A stretch of DNA of 43,169 bases from an uncultured Alphaproteobacteria bacterium. GTDB taxonomy: Bacteria > Pseudomonadota > Alphaproteobacteria > RF32 > CAG-239. Under the pieces are notes generated by a model. It had not been told where the DNA came from and searched no databases. It was given only the letters and a program-made list of their open reading frames with translations. Below are positions 14,146 through 23,507 of the stretch, piece after piece (within the stretch, counting starts at the first letter, position 1; every line of letters starts with the position of its first letter). The stretch is from positions 1-43,169 of the forward strand of contig CAKQNT010000014.1 of NCBI GenBank assembly GCA_934255405.1. Reading direction: 5' to 3'. The position numbers and the translations under genes are program-made.

Positions 14146-17017
14146 GCTGTTTAATATATCTGTTTCAAACAGTTTTGCCGATGTGTTGGCGCAAAAGTTG
14201 CTGAATGATTATGCGCAGAATCCATTGGAACTTTCTGATGTGATGATTCTGCTGCCAAACCGCCGCGCCTGCAAGACTATGGCTGATGCTTTTGTAAGAC
14301 ATCAGGGAATGCGCCCGACATTGTTGCCGCAGCTGATGCCGATTGCTGATGTTGATGAAGATGAGTTGGTGTTGCAAGGCGTAGGTGCCGCAGACAGGAC
14401 GCTTGAAGTTGCTCCGGCGATTAATCCGGTGGAGAGAACTTGTCTGTTTATGAAAATTATATTGTCTCGTCCGCAAGAATTCGGGGCTAACACTATTCCG
14501 CTTAATCAGGCCTGCTATCTGGCTCAAGAACTGGGCAAGCTGATAGATACGGTCAATAATGAACAACTTGATTTTGCGGATTTGCGAAATTTGGTACCAG
14601 AAGAATATGCCGGACATTGGCAGGAAACCTTAAAATTTTTGGAAATCATTACGGCTTATTGGCCGCAGATATTACAGGAACGCGGTGTTGTTGATGCCAG
14701 TTTGCGGCGTTGCAAGCTGATATTTCAACAGGCTGAATTATGGCGGCAGATGCAACCGCAAAAAAGAATTATTGCCGCAGGTATTACCGCGACTTTTCCG
14801 GCGATGATTGAACTGCTTAAGACCGTGGCGGAACTGCCTAACGGTGAAGTGGTGTTCTGCGGGTTGGATAAGTATTTGGATGAAGAGGCTTGGGGTAAGA
14901 TTGATGAAAGTCATCCGCAGTTTGAGCTGAAATCTATATTGGATAGTTTGCAAGCAATGCGCAGTCAGGTTGTTGAGCTGGCAGAGCCGGTTAATGCCGA
15001 ACGGGAAAAACTGATTTCAGAAATAATGCGTCCGGCGGTTACCAGTGACGAATGGCGGCATTTGAGCAACAAAAAAATTAAGAATGAGGCGCTGGCGGGA
15101 ATCCATTGTCTGGATTGCGCGGATATTCGTCAGGAAGCCCTGGCAATTGCCGTATTAATGAGAGAGACACTGGAAACTCCGGAAAAAACAGCGGCGCTGA
15201 TTACGCCGGATAGAAACCTTGCTCGTCGCGTGGCGGTGGAATTGGAGCGCTGGGATATTAAAGTTGATGATTCTGCAGGGCGTCCGTTGTCGCTTACACC
15301 ATGGGGAATATTTATGCGTTTGGCGGTTGCAGCCGCAAAAAATCCTAATGACAGAATTGCTATATTGAGCTTGCTGAAAAATCCTTTGTGTGGGCTGGCT
15401 TCTGATTATGGTTTGGTGCGCTCGGCAGCCAGAAATTTAGAAAAAAATATTTGGCGCGCCGGAGCAGACGATAATACGGAAGTGTTGCAACAGTTGGTGA
15501 TGTGTCTTAAGCCGCTGGCCGAAGTATTGGCAAAGCCACTGGCAGGCTTGCAGGAGATTATTACTGCGCATATTGCGGCGGCGGAAAATTTGGCGGCTGT
15601 CAGAGGGCAAAACGGTAAAGATATGTTGTGGCGCGGTGATGCCGGCAGTGCAGGAGCAAATTTGCTGGCACAATGGTTGGAGAATGCTTCGGTTTTGGGC
15701 GCTGTTAATCCTCGGGAATACGATGGTTTGTTTGAGGCTTTTGCAACGCAGGTAATGGTGCGTCCAAGATATGGAACTCATCCGAGATTGAAAATTTTAG
15801 GCCCGATAGAGGCCAAGCTAAATCATTTTGACGTAATGATTTTGGGTGAGGTAAATGAGGGAATTTGGCCGGCTGCCGCAGAGGCTGATCCGTGGATGTC
15901 TCGTCCGATGAAGCGTGATTTTGGGTTTCCGCAGCCGGAAAAGGCAATCGGAGTTTTAGCCGCGGGACTGGAACAGTTTATGGGCGCCGCTAATGTTTAT
16001 TTGACCAGAGCAGCAAGAGTTGAAGGTACTCCAATGATAAAATCAAGGTGGAGAATGCGCCTTGAAACAGTGGAAAAAGCTTTGGGACTGGAGAACAAAA
16101 CGGTGGATTCTGCGGTATATGCTCAGGCGGCAAAGGATTTAGATGAGCCGGTAGTTTTTGAAAAGATAAAAGCGCCAGCGCCAACTCCGCCAGTGTCGGC
16201 CAGACCGCGGGAACTTTCGGCCAGCGGTGTAGAATTGCTAATGCGAGATCCCTATGGCGTGTATGCAAAATATATATTGCGTCTAAAAAAACTTGATGAC
16301 ATTGAACCGGAACTGACAATGGCCGATTTTGGCACAATTTTGCATGGCATTTTGGAAGAGTTTAATAATAAATATCCTAATGCTTTTCCGTCAAACGCAA
16401 AAGAAGAATTGATGGAACTGGGGCGCCGAAAATTTTTGGAAGACGAAAAATTAGCCGATAAAAAATCATTTTGGTGGCCGAAATTTGCACAGATGATAGA
16501 ACATTTGGCAGAGCTTGAAAGTGAATATCGCAACGGAGTTTTGCGAGTGCATAATGAAGTTGAGGGGCGTTTTTGTCTGGAGGATTTGGCGGGCGGAAGG
16601 TTCACGGTTACAGCCAAGGCAGACCGAGTTGATGAAACCAAGGGCGGCAAAATCAATATTATTGATTATAAGACCGGTAAGGCTCGCAGTGTTAAAGAAG
16701 TGAGCAAAGGGTTTGCCCCGCAGCTGCCGTTGGAAGGACTGATTGCCGAAAAAGGCGGTTTTTCAGAAATTAAGGCGGCTGAAGTTGAGAGTATGCGCTA
16801 TTGGCAGTTGGGCAAAAAAGAAGTGGTTATTGATAAAGATGTGGAAAAAATACTGGAAGAAACGGAGCAACGTCTGAAAGATACAATCAATATTTTTGAT
16901 TTTGAAACTACGCCTTATGTTTGTCAGCCGAATCCGAAGCATATTCCCGAGTATTCGGACTATGAGCATTTGGCGAGAGTAAAAGAATGGTATGTGAACG
17001 AGGAAGACGATGACTGA
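14132..17017 (+). CDS. addB: Double-strand break repair protein AddB (alphaproteobacterial type)
   Basis: AddB is the second subunit of the AddAB helicase-nuclease that resects double-strand breaks for RecA loading. The 961-aa protein has a degenerate helicase-like N-terminal half (VMILLPNRRACKTM) and a C-terminal RecB-family nuclease. In that nuclease DFGTILHGILEEF, TAKADRVDE and the catalytic IIDYKTGKARS are visible (about 730-865). The four-cysteine iron-sulfur motif known from Bacillus AddB is not evident; only one Cys lies in the last segment (TPYVCQPNPKH). The start is a TTG at 14132 behind GGAGG at 14124-14128, inside the rdgB end; a CTG two codons later is an alternative. It overlaps addA by 8 bases. 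Confidence 0.93.
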   Translation: MKLLRLFNISVSNSFADVLAQKLLNDYAQNPLELSDVMILLPNRRACKTMADAFVRHQGMRPTLLPQLMPIADVDEDELVLQGVGAADRTLEVAPAINPVERTCLFMKIILSRPQEFGANTIPLNQACYLAQELGKLIDTVNNEQLDFADLRNLVPEEYAGHWQETLKFLEIITAYWPQILQERGVVDASLRRCKLIFQQAELWRQMQPQKRIIAAGITATFPAMIELLKTVAELPNGEVVFCGLDKYLDEEAWGKIDESHPQFELKSILDSLQAMRSQVVELAEPVNAEREKLISEIMRPAVTSDEWRHLSNKKIKNEALAGIHCLDCADIRQEALAIAVLMRETLETPEKTAALITPDRNLARRVAVELERWDIKVDDSAGRPLSLTPWGIFMRLAVAAAKNPNDRIAILSLLKNPLCGLASDYGLVRSAARNLEKNIWRAGADDNTEVLQQLVMCLKPLAEVLAKPLAGLQEIITAHIAAAENLAAVRGQNGKDMLWRGDAGSAGANLLAQWLENASVLGAVNPREYDGLFEAFATQVMVRPRYGTHPRLKILGPIEAKLNHFDVMILGEVNEGIWPAAAEADPWMSRPMKRDFGFPQPEKAIGVLAAGLEQFMGAANVYLTRAARVEGTPMIKSRWRMRLETVEKALGLENKTVDSAVYAQAAKDLDEPVVFEKIKAPAPTPPVSARPRELSASGVELLMRDPYGVYAKYILRLKKLDDIEPELTMADFGTILHGILEEFNNKYPNAFPSNAKEELMELGRRKFLEDEKLADKKSFWWPKFAQMIEHLAELESEYRNGVLRVHNEVEGRFCLEDLAGGRFTVTAKADRVDETKGGKINIIDYKTGKARSVKEVSKGFAPQLPLEGLIAEKGGFSEIKAAEVESMRYWQLGKKEVVIDKDVEKILEETEQRLKDTINIFDFETTPYVCQPNPKHIPEYSDYEHLARVKEWYVNEEDDD

Positions 17018-20000
17018 TTTGCAGACTGAAAAACAGAACCGGATTTCTCTGGCATGCGGGCAGCAAGGCAAGGCTTCTGATCCCAATGTTTCGGTTTGGG
17101 TTGAGGCATCGGCAGGAACCGGCAAAACCAAAGTATTGTCAGACAGGGTATTGCGTTTGCTGTTAAAAGGAGTTGCGCCTTCGCGAATCCTTTGTCTTAC
17201 GTATACTAAAGCGGCGGCGGTGGAGATGAACTCCCGTATTGCTCAGCGGCTGAGCCAGTGGGCAGTTGCCGATGATGCGGAATTGCAAAAAGAACTAAAA
17301 AAATTGTTGGGAAATATTCCGATTGCCGATGACGTCACGGCGCAGGCGCGGCGATTGTTTGCTATTTTGCTGGATACTCCCGGCGGAATGAAGATTCAGA
17401 CTATTCATAGTTTTTGTCAGGAGATTTTAAAAAGATTTCCGCTGGAAGCTAAAATTTCGCCTTATTTTGAGGTGATGGATGATCGGACTGCCAATGAGGC
17501 AATTGAACAAATAAAAAAAGATTTGCTACGTGATGTGGAACAGTATCCGGAAAGTAAAACCGCTCAAGCCGTGGCATATATCACTTCTCGCTTGAGTGAA
17601 TTTACATTTCCGGCGCTGCTGGGTGCTCTGAATGAAAAACGCAACAAAATAATGCGTTTGCTGGAAGACGGCAGTGATAAGTTGTTGGAAGAAATTGCTC
17701 AGCGTTTGGGCGTTTCGGCCAATGAGACGGCAGAAGACGTGATGACGGAATTTTGGCAACAAACCGATACGGCAACCGCTTTGGCGCTGGCAGAGGCTAT
17801 GCAGGCCGGAAGCCCTACAGATGCGGCTAAAAGTGCGGATTTATGCCAAGGGATTAAAACCCAAGACTATGCCTTGTATCATAAGATATTTTTAACTGAT
17901 AAAAATGAACCGCGCAAAACAGTTGCAACCAAAGGCGTATTAGAAAGATTCGCTGTCGGGGCTGAGTTTGTTTCGGCTGAGGCAGAGCGTTTGCTGGCGA
18001 TTGATGCCAAAATTGCGGCAATTAACCTGTTTGCTTCAACCCGAGCGGTTTTGTGTTTGGCTGATGATTTGCTGCAAAGATATAATAATTACAAGCGCAA
18101 TAATTCCAAAGCCGATTATGAAGATTTAATTGTTCAGACCAGACGCCTGTTGGAGAATCCGCAGGTGGCAGAGTGGGTGCTGTATAAACTTGACGGCGGT
18201 ATAGACAATGTTTTGATTGATGAGGCGCAAGATACCTCGCCGGATCAGTGGGCGATTGTTAAAGCCATAACTGACGAATTTTTTTCCGGCGAAGGGGTAA
18301 AGTCAAAAAACAATACCGTTTTTGTGGTCGGTGATCGTAAGCAGTCAATTTATTCTTTTCAGGGGGCGGATCCGGCAGAGTTTGAGCGAATGCGTAAATA
18401 TTTTGCACAGCGCAATAATCAGGGAGCGGAGTTTAAGGAGGTTAATCTGGAGGTGTCTTTTCGCTCTACAGCGGCAATAACCGATGCGGTTAATTGTGTG
18501 TTTGGCGCCAATCAGGCAAAGCAGGGGGTGGTTGCGGCAGAGGATAAGGTTTGGCATGTGCCATCGCGAATCGGCGAGGCCGGAAAAGTGGAAATTTGGC
18601 CGTTGATAGAGGCAGAAAAAGACGAGAATCCGGATATATGGTACCCGCCGGTAGAGCGAGTTACGGCAGAATCCACAAGCTCGCGTCTGGCTAAAATGAT
18701 TGCGGAGAATATCCGCAGCCGTGTGCAGGGCGGAGAGATGCTGGTGTCGCAAAATCGTCCGCTGCGGTATCGAGATTTTATGGTTTTGGTGCAGCGCCGC
18801 AACAGCTTTGTAGAAGAGTTGGTTCGCGCTTGCAAAAACGCCGGAGTGAATGTTGCCGGCGCGGATAAAATTCGCTTATCAGAGCAGATTGCAGTACAAG
18901 ATTTGTTGTCTTTGGCAAAGTTTGTTTTGCTGCCGGAAGATGATTTAACGTTGGCAGAGGTTTTGAAGTCGCCGTTGTTTGGGCTGAATGACAATGATTT
19001 GTTTGCTCTGTGTTATCAACGAAAAAATGTGAGCTTATGGAAGAGGCTGTTGGAAAACGACAGTTATCAAGCAGAGGCGCAAAAATTGCAACAATTGGCA
19101 AATTTGGCCGATAAGGTGCGTCCATTTGAATTTTATGGTTTTGTTCTGAATAAACTTAAAGGGCGGGAAAAATTTGTGGCGCGTATCGGGCATGAAGCCG
19201 ATGATGGTATTGACGAGTTTGTAAATTTGTGTTTGGCGTTTGAACGCGAGCACGTGCCATCTCTGCAGATGTTTGTGGATTGGATGGAGCAAGACGATGT
19301 GGAAATCAAACGAGAACTGGAGCAGAGTCAGGCTGATGCCGTGCGGATTATGACGGTGCATGGATCCAAAGGTTTGCAGGCGCCGGTGGTGATTTTGCCA
19401 GACACGGCCAGAGTTAAGGCGGTTAAGAACGAGGGGGGACTGCTGTTTGGCGATAAGGTTATGTTTTATCCGTTTGGCTCTGCCGATTATGAAGATAACT
19501 GCCGCGCTATAAAACAAAGAGAAAAGCAGCTTTCTTTGGAAGAATATCATCGATTGCTTTATGTGGCACTGACCAGAGCAGAAGATGTTTTGTGTGTATG
19601 CGGTTATCAACGGGGTAGTAAGCTCAGCGATGAATCCTGGTATGCAATATGCAAGCAGGCGTTGGCGGCCATAAGCAGTGAACAAAATGAAAAGTTGGTG
19701 TATGAGATAAGTCAGGAGGCCACTTTGCCACAAAGCAAAGATATATCGGCGCCTCTAACAATTAGGGCTGATTTTCCGTGGTTATCAGAGCCGGCTCCGG
19801 TTGAGGCGGCGTTATCTAAGCCGCTGACTCCTTCGCGCGAAGATGATGAAGAAGAAATAAGCGCTTCGCCGCTTGATGAAAAACATCCGGAGTATTTCCG
19901 CCGCGGACAGATTATTCATAAACTACTGCAATTTTTGCCTTCAGCCAAGCCAGAGCAACGGGAGGCTAAAGCGGCGGAATTTGTGGCAAAACAAAATATC

Positions 20001-20357
20001 AATATGCCGGAATCCGAGCAGCATAAACTGTGTCAGGAAGTTATCGGCCTGATTGAAGATAGTAGATTTGCGGCGCTGTTTGGCGAAGAATCCAAAGCCG
20101 AAGTTCCGGTTATGGGAGAAGTTGAGGGACGAATTATCTCGGGACAGATAGACCGCTTGGCGGTGTTGTCCGATAAGGTTATGATTGTTGATTTCAAAAC
20201 TAACCGTCCGGCAGCCCAAACTCTTGAGCAAGTTCCGGAAGCTTATATCCGACAGTTGGCGGCATACAGAGCCTTGGTGGAAAAAATATATCCGTCGCAT
20301 CAGGTGGAAACATATATTTTGTGGACCAATACGGCAACAATGATGAAAATTGGATAA
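17010..20357 (+). CDS. addA: Double-strand break repair helicase-nuclease AddA
   Basis: AddA supplies the UvrD-type helicase motor and a second nuclease of the AddAB complex. The 1115-aa protein has Walker A VEASAGTGKTKVL (about 32-44), SRILCLTYTKAAAVEM (motif Ia), the helicase DEAQDTSPDQW (motif II), VVGDRKQSIYSFQGADP (motif III), TVHGSKGLQAPVVILPD (motif V) and LYVALTRAEDVL (motif VI). A C-terminal RecB-like nuclease carries GQIDRLAV and the catalytic IVDFKTNRP, then QLAAYRALV. The length fits alphaproteobacterial AddA. The ATG overlaps the addB end, so the two subunits are coupled. trxA follows after 86 bases, as in many alphaproteobacteria. Confidence 0.96.
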   Translation: MTDLQTEKQNRISLACGQQGKASDPNVSVWVEASAGTGKTKVLSDRVLRLLLKGVAPSRILCLTYTKAAAVEMNSRIAQRLSQWAVADDAELQKELKKLLGNIPIADDVTAQARRLFAILLDTPGGMKIQTIHSFCQEILKRFPLEAKISPYFEVMDDRTANEAIEQIKKDLLRDVEQYPESKTAQAVAYITSRLSEFTFPALLGALNEKRNKIMRLLEDGSDKLLEEIAQRLGVSANETAEDVMTEFWQQTDTATALALAEAMQAGSPTDAAKSADLCQGIKTQDYALYHKIFLTDKNEPRKTVATKGVLERFAVGAEFVSAEAERLLAIDAKIAAINLFASTRAVLCLADDLLQRYNNYKRNNSKADYEDLIVQTRRLLENPQVAEWVLYKLDGGIDNVLIDEAQDTSPDQWAIVKAITDEFFSGEGVKSKNNTVFVVGDRKQSIYSFQGADPAEFERMRKYFAQRNNQGAEFKEVNLEVSFRSTAAITDAVNCVFGANQAKQGVVAAEDKVWHVPSRIGEAGKVEIWPLIEAEKDENPDIWYPPVERVTAESTSSRLAKMIAENIRSRVQGGEMLVSQNRPLRYRDFMVLVQRRNSFVEELVRACKNAGVNVAGADKIRLSEQIAVQDLLSLAKFVLLPEDDLTLAEVLKSPLFGLNDNDLFALCYQRKNVSLWKRLLENDSYQAEAQKLQQLANLADKVRPFEFYGFVLNKLKGREKFVARIGHEADDGIDEFVNLCLAFEREHVPSLQMFVDWMEQDDVEIKRELEQSQADAVRIMTVHGSKGLQAPVVILPDTARVKAVKNEGGLLFGDKVMFYPFGSADYEDNCRAIKQREKQLSLEEYHRLLYVALTRAEDVLCVCGYQRGSKLSDESWYAICKQALAAISSEQNEKLVYEISQEATLPQSKDISAPLTIRADFPWLSEPAPVEAALSKPLTPSREDDEEEISASPLDEKHPEYFRRGQIIHKLLQFLPSAKPEQREAKAAEFVAKQNINMPESEQHKLCQEVIGLIEDSRFAALFGEESKAEVPVMGEVEGRIISGQIDRLAVLSDKVMIVDFKTNRPAAQTLEQVPEAYIRQLAAYRALVEKIYPSHQVETYILWTNTATMMKIG

Positions 20358-20443
20358 TATTTGTAAATAGCACTTTAATTTAAAATTTTTATCTCTTATA
20401 TTAAAAGTATCGCATAAGCATTATTTTACAGAAAGGAAATGAT

Positions 20444-20758
20444 ATGAAAGCTATTACCGACGCCCAGTTTGAAGAAGAAGTATTAAAAGCCAAAGGTTTG
20501 GTTATGGTTGACTTTTGGGCAGAATGGTGCGGCCCATGCCGTCAGCTGATTCCGGTTTTGGAAGAAGTTTCAAAAGAAATGGCCGACAAGGTAAAAATCT
20601 GCAAAATAAATGTTGATGAATCTCCTAATACTGCGGCTCAATATGGTATTCGCAGTATTCCGACCCTCTTTCTGTTCAAAGACGGCAAGCAGATAGATGT
20701 TAAAGTAGGTTCTAATTCAAAAAGTGTTATTGAGGGGTGGGTTTCCTCTAATTCATAG
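20444..20758 (+). CDS. trxA: Thioredoxin 1
   Basis: Thioredoxin is a small cytoplasmic disulfide reductase that reduces ribonucleotide reductase and other targets, recharged by thioredoxin reductase. The 104-aa protein has the standard fold and the active site FWAEWCGPCRQL (WCGPC near residues 30-34), the buried Asp in MVDFW, KINVDESPNTAAQYGIRSIPTLFLFKDG with the cis-proline, and the C-terminal VGSNSKSVIEGW. An AAAGGAAA ribosome site precedes the ATG. It lies downstream of addA with an 86-base gap long enough for its own promoter, although no strong one is seen. A palindromic repeat and a terminator follow. Confidence 0.97.
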   Translation: MKAITDAQFEEEVLKAKGLVMVDFWAEWCGPCRQLIPVLEEVSKEMADKVKICKINVDESPNTAAQYGIRSIPTLFLFKDGKQIDVKVGSNSKSVIEGWVSSNS

Positions 20759-20769
20759 GGTGATGGTGA

Positions 20770-20906
20770 GATTGCCTAGCTGGTGACTAATACAGATTTA
20801 GCGGGTTGTCGAAATGCTCATGTACTACTATGTACGCTCCGCTTTTCTGCACCTAGAAATCACTCTATCTGGACTATTCTCCGCCTTCGCTGGAGGTAGT
20901 GCAATA
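20770..20906. repeat. Dispersed palindromic repeat, copy C, with right tail
   Basis: The centre at 20819-20838 has the family GTAC-N-GTAC block. The right arm (ACTCTATCTGGACTATTC...) pairs loosely with the left arm beginning near 20779, so this is the most diverged copy and its left edge is approximate. The tail (GGTAGTGCAATAT) leads straight into the terminator at 20908. It sits 3' of trxA. Confidence 0.75.
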
Positions 20907-20907
20907 T

Positions 20908-20947
20908 AAAAAGCTGAAAATTCTAGTACCTGAATTTTCAGCTTTTT
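20908..20947. terminator. Rho-independent terminator after trxA
   Basis: A perfect 16-base stem, AAAAAGCTGAAAATTC against GAATTTTCAGCTTTTT, encloses the loop TAGTACCT. T-tracts occur on both strands, so it can serve trxA and, from the other side, the minus-strand operon that ends at 21003. The core is the same as at 9755 and 36357. Confidence 0.9.
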
Positions 20948-20977
20948 CATTTTTACTTCTATTTAGCTGCTTTATTA

Positions 20978-20996
20978 AGCTTGCTGGAGATTGTGC
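20978..20996. repeat. Right-end fragment of the palindromic repeat
   Basis: AGCTTGCTGGAGATTGTGC matches the right terminal arm plus tail of copies B and E. The rest of the element is missing. It lies just 3' of the minus-strand TPR gene. Confidence 0.65.
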
Positions 20997-21002
20997 GGGG
21001 TT

Positions 21003-22370
21003 TTATTGGTAGCTTAAGACTTGGTTGGTTTTGGCAATTGAGGCGGTTAGTCTTCGGGAATCTTCGCTAAGGCTCATGTTTTCAAATATATAAAGCGCAT
21101 CGTGGTAGTATTCTAAAGATTCTTCCAGAGCATCTTTGTCAGATTCATTTTTGCCGATGCGGTAGTATATTTCTCCTATCTTTTCCTGAATCTGTGCCCA
21201 CAAAAGCGGATCTCTTTTTTCGGTAATGATTTTTTGTCGGTTTTTGTAGGCGGCAATGGCCAGTTCGGCAATTTCATCGCTGGCTGTCAGGCTGCTCAGC
21301 ACCGAGAGCAGGTAGCCTAATCGTCCTTCAATATCTGCCCAAAATTCGGGAAATAAAGCGTAGGTAAAAATTCTTTCGGATTCTCGAAGTTGAAATACGG
21401 AATCGCGAAGTGCCTGCAATTCTTCTTTTTGTTTCCAGTAATTGTAATATAGTTCGGACAAGCGATATGAAATTAGTCCGTAATCGTAGGGGTAGTTGTA
21501 TTTTCCCCAATATTTTTGCGCCAGACGATAATTGCTGATAGCATTGCGATAGTATGAGCTCAAACGTTTGAGCGCTCCGGTTGAAGCATAGTCATACAGC
21601 TGCCCAAGGTGGTTGTATATACAGCCAAGATGAATCGGCGAATTAATTAAATCTTGATGCTTGAGGGCAGTTTCCAGCAGGCTTTTGACAATCTTAAAAT
21701 CTTTTTCGGATTCAATATGGTTACAGGAGCTCATGTATATTATGCCCAAAAAGTTCATAACATAAGGCAGATATTCAATCGATAAGGCTTTGGCGGAGTT
21801 GTCTGCCGATAGTCTGTCAACAATTTTTTTGAGCAGGTAACGCTTTTGTATTTGTGCAGATTTGTTGCTAAAATTCAGGGCGCTGACAATGGCGCCGTAT
21901 AATAAAGTGACTAATGATGAGGGAAATACTATGCCGCTCTGTTCAAATAAGGCAGCCGGAAAATACAGGCAGTCCAGCAAAGAGACAACGCTGTTAATCT
22001 CTGTTCCGTATTGTGCGGAAGTTTGAAAATTGAGGCGGATTTTGTCGTTTTCCCGATATCCCCAAACCAGAACATCAGTGCCGGTTTTTTCCAAAATATC
22101 TTGCCCTTTATCAACCAAATCAAAAAGAGTGCGGCTTTCAAAATTTAAAAAAGTTTTGTTGAATGGTTCATTAAAATAAGAAACCGACAAGCCTTCACAG
22201 CTTTGCAAAAACGCGGTTACAAGTTCTCCGCAGTTGCCTTCTACATTGTCGGCAAATTCCACAACCACTACTTTGAAGTTTATGTGCATTATCTCTTCCG
22301 GCGCCAAATCTTCGGGGTTGGACGGGCGGGGTTGCAAGAATGTATTTTTGATTAAGTCTAATAAATGCAT
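21003..22370 (-). CDS. TPR-like repeat protein of unknown function
   Basis: I do not recognise a specific family for this 455-aa protein. The first 110 residues form an alpha/beta region (INFKVVVVEFADN..., TGTDVLVWGYREND) that by pattern resembles the TolB/FlgO-like domains found ahead of TPR repeats; this is a weak inference. From about 190 to the end it is helical, with TPR-type repeats such as CIYNHLGQLYDYAS, LISYRLSELYYNYW, AQIQEKIGEIYYRIGK and ALEESLEYYHDALYIF. There is no signal peptide or membrane segment. The ATG at 22370 overlaps the TGA of the upstream membrane-protein gene (TGATG), so the pair is translationally coupled and probably works together. It is the last gene of the rsmB operon. 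Confidence 0.75.
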   Translation of the reverse strand: MHLLDLIKNTFLQPRPSNPEDLAPEEIMHINFKVVVVEFADNVEGNCGELVTAFLQSCEGLSVSYFNEPFNKTFLNFESRTLFDLVDKGQDILEKTGTDVLVWGYRENDKIRLNFQTSAQYGTEINSVVSLLDCLYFPAALFEQSGIVFPSSLVTLLYGAIVSALNFSNKSAQIQKRYLLKKIVDRLSADNSAKALSIEYLPYVMNFLGIIYMSSCNHIESEKDFKIVKSLLETALKHQDLINSPIHLGCIYNHLGQLYDYASTGALKRLSSYYRNAISNYRLAQKYWGKYNYPYDYGLISYRLSELYYNYWKQKEELQALRDSVFQLRESERIFTYALFPEFWADIEGRLGYLLSVLSSLTASDEIAELAIAAYKNRQKIITEKRDPLLWAQIQEKIGEIYYRIGKNESDKDALEESLEYYHDALYIFENMSLSEDSRRLTASIAKTNQVLSYQ

Positions 22371-23440
22371 CAATTTTTATGGTCCGTCTTTTGTGAAGTG
22401 TTAGCTGAAGATGCTTTCTTTACATTGGTTTTGATTTCCGCAAAGTTCTTTTTAAATTCGGAAATTATATTTTTGTTGGTTTCTGAAATTCCGGAGCTAA
22501 GGCTGTTCCAATGAATAAGGCGGTACATTTGCCAAATAATAATTGCCGCACAAACCAGTGGAAGAGAGTGCTGATCAGGAGCATAAGCCTGCATGCAGCC
22601 GAATAGGAGCATCATTATATTTATGCGCAAAATGTGCTGAATTAAAGTTATGGAATCTAATCCTGAAGCAACGGCTTTGCCGGCAGCGGTGTTAGCGGTT
22701 AAATCGGAAAAACGCTGAATAAAAGTTATTTTCTGCAGGAGGGCAAAGCCGGCTTCGCAAAGAGGGAACAGAACGAAAATCAAGGCAGAGGCGGTGGAGC
22801 CTTCTATGCTTGCATAAGCGGCTATTCCGCCGATTAAAAAGCCTAAAACTTCGGCATCAGAATTGGAGAGATTGAGGGGGGACGGCGGCCAGTTGAAAAG
22901 CAGAAATCCGGCAGCGGCCGCGGCGAGGCAAATTCCATAAAAACCGATGGCGGAAGGAACGGCGCCGATAAAACCCAAAATCAGGATTCCACAACCAAAG
23001 CACACGGTTTGAGAGGAAGAAACTCCGGCAAAGCGGTTGCTGACCGGCAGAGCGAGGTAAATCAAAATCCAGAGCAATGCGGATATTGCGGCCGGATATA
23101 TCTCTGTCGGACCGCAGATTATAAAACATACGGCACATGGCAAAATAATGGCAATCAGTTTTTTGAGAATGGTTGGTAGGTTGAAACTGATTAAAATGGC
23201 CAGAATCATGGCAGATGCTGCCGGCAGTATAAATTTGCCGAAAGATGTCGGAGTGATAAAATCTGCGGGGCTTAAGGCGCTGAAGCCATAAGCGGCGCAA
23301 GATGCAAACACCAGCAGGCTGATTATTGCCGCCGGTTTTAGAAAGCGGAGTTTTCCACGGTTGAGAAAGGCAAATAAGACAACAGAGGCCAGCAGACAAA
23401 ACAGGCTCCCTGATAATAAAAAGACATTTTGCAAACTCAT
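22370..23440 (-). CDS. Polytopic membrane protein, degenerate MraY/WecA-like (GT4 phosphotransferase fold)
   Basis: The 356-aa protein has about ten hydrophobic segments and a soluble, Lys/Ser-rich C-terminal tail. Several stretches line up by pattern with the polyprenyl-phosphate sugar-1-phosphate transferase family. GFLLFNWPPSPLNLSNSDAE followed by VLGFLIG corresponds to the FNxPPAxIFxGDxGS segment, ISFNLPTILKKLIAI to the LxDDxxxLxxKxKL segment, and FPLCEAGFAL to the later PxxDxxxxx helix. At these places the catalytic acidic residues look replaced: DD becomes FN, the NxxDGxDGL loop becomes NRFAGVSSSQ, and GDxGS becomes SNSDAE. If the alignment holds, it is a pseudoenzyme. GGAG precedes the ATG. 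It overlaps the TPR gene by one base. Confidence 0.55.
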   Translation of the reverse strand: MSLQNVFLLSGSLFCLLASVVLFAFLNRGKLRFLKPAAIISLLVFASCAAYGFSALSPADFITPTSFGKFILPAASAMILAILISFNLPTILKKLIAIILPCAVCFIICGPTEIYPAAISALLWILIYLALPVSNRFAGVSSSQTVCFGCGILILGFIGAVPSAIGFYGICLAAAAAGFLLFNWPPSPLNLSNSDAEVLGFLIGGIAAYASIEGSTASALIFVLFPLCEAGFALLQKITFIQRFSDLTANTAAGKAVASGLDSITLIQHILRINIMMLLFGCMQAYAPDQHSLPLVCAAIIIWQMYRLIHWNSLSSGISETNKNIISEFKKNFAEIKTNVKKASSANTSQKTDHKN

Positions 23441-23507
23441 TGCCGTTCTCCGAACATTGTTTGAATATCTGAAGTATAAAGCGTTGATGTTTTTTCTTCA
23501 AGCCGGA

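Noticed and set aside
22857..23501. 214-codon frame overlapping the WecA-like gene
   Set aside because: It is out of frame with a coherent membrane-protein gene that has its own GGAG site, and the product shows no domain pattern.
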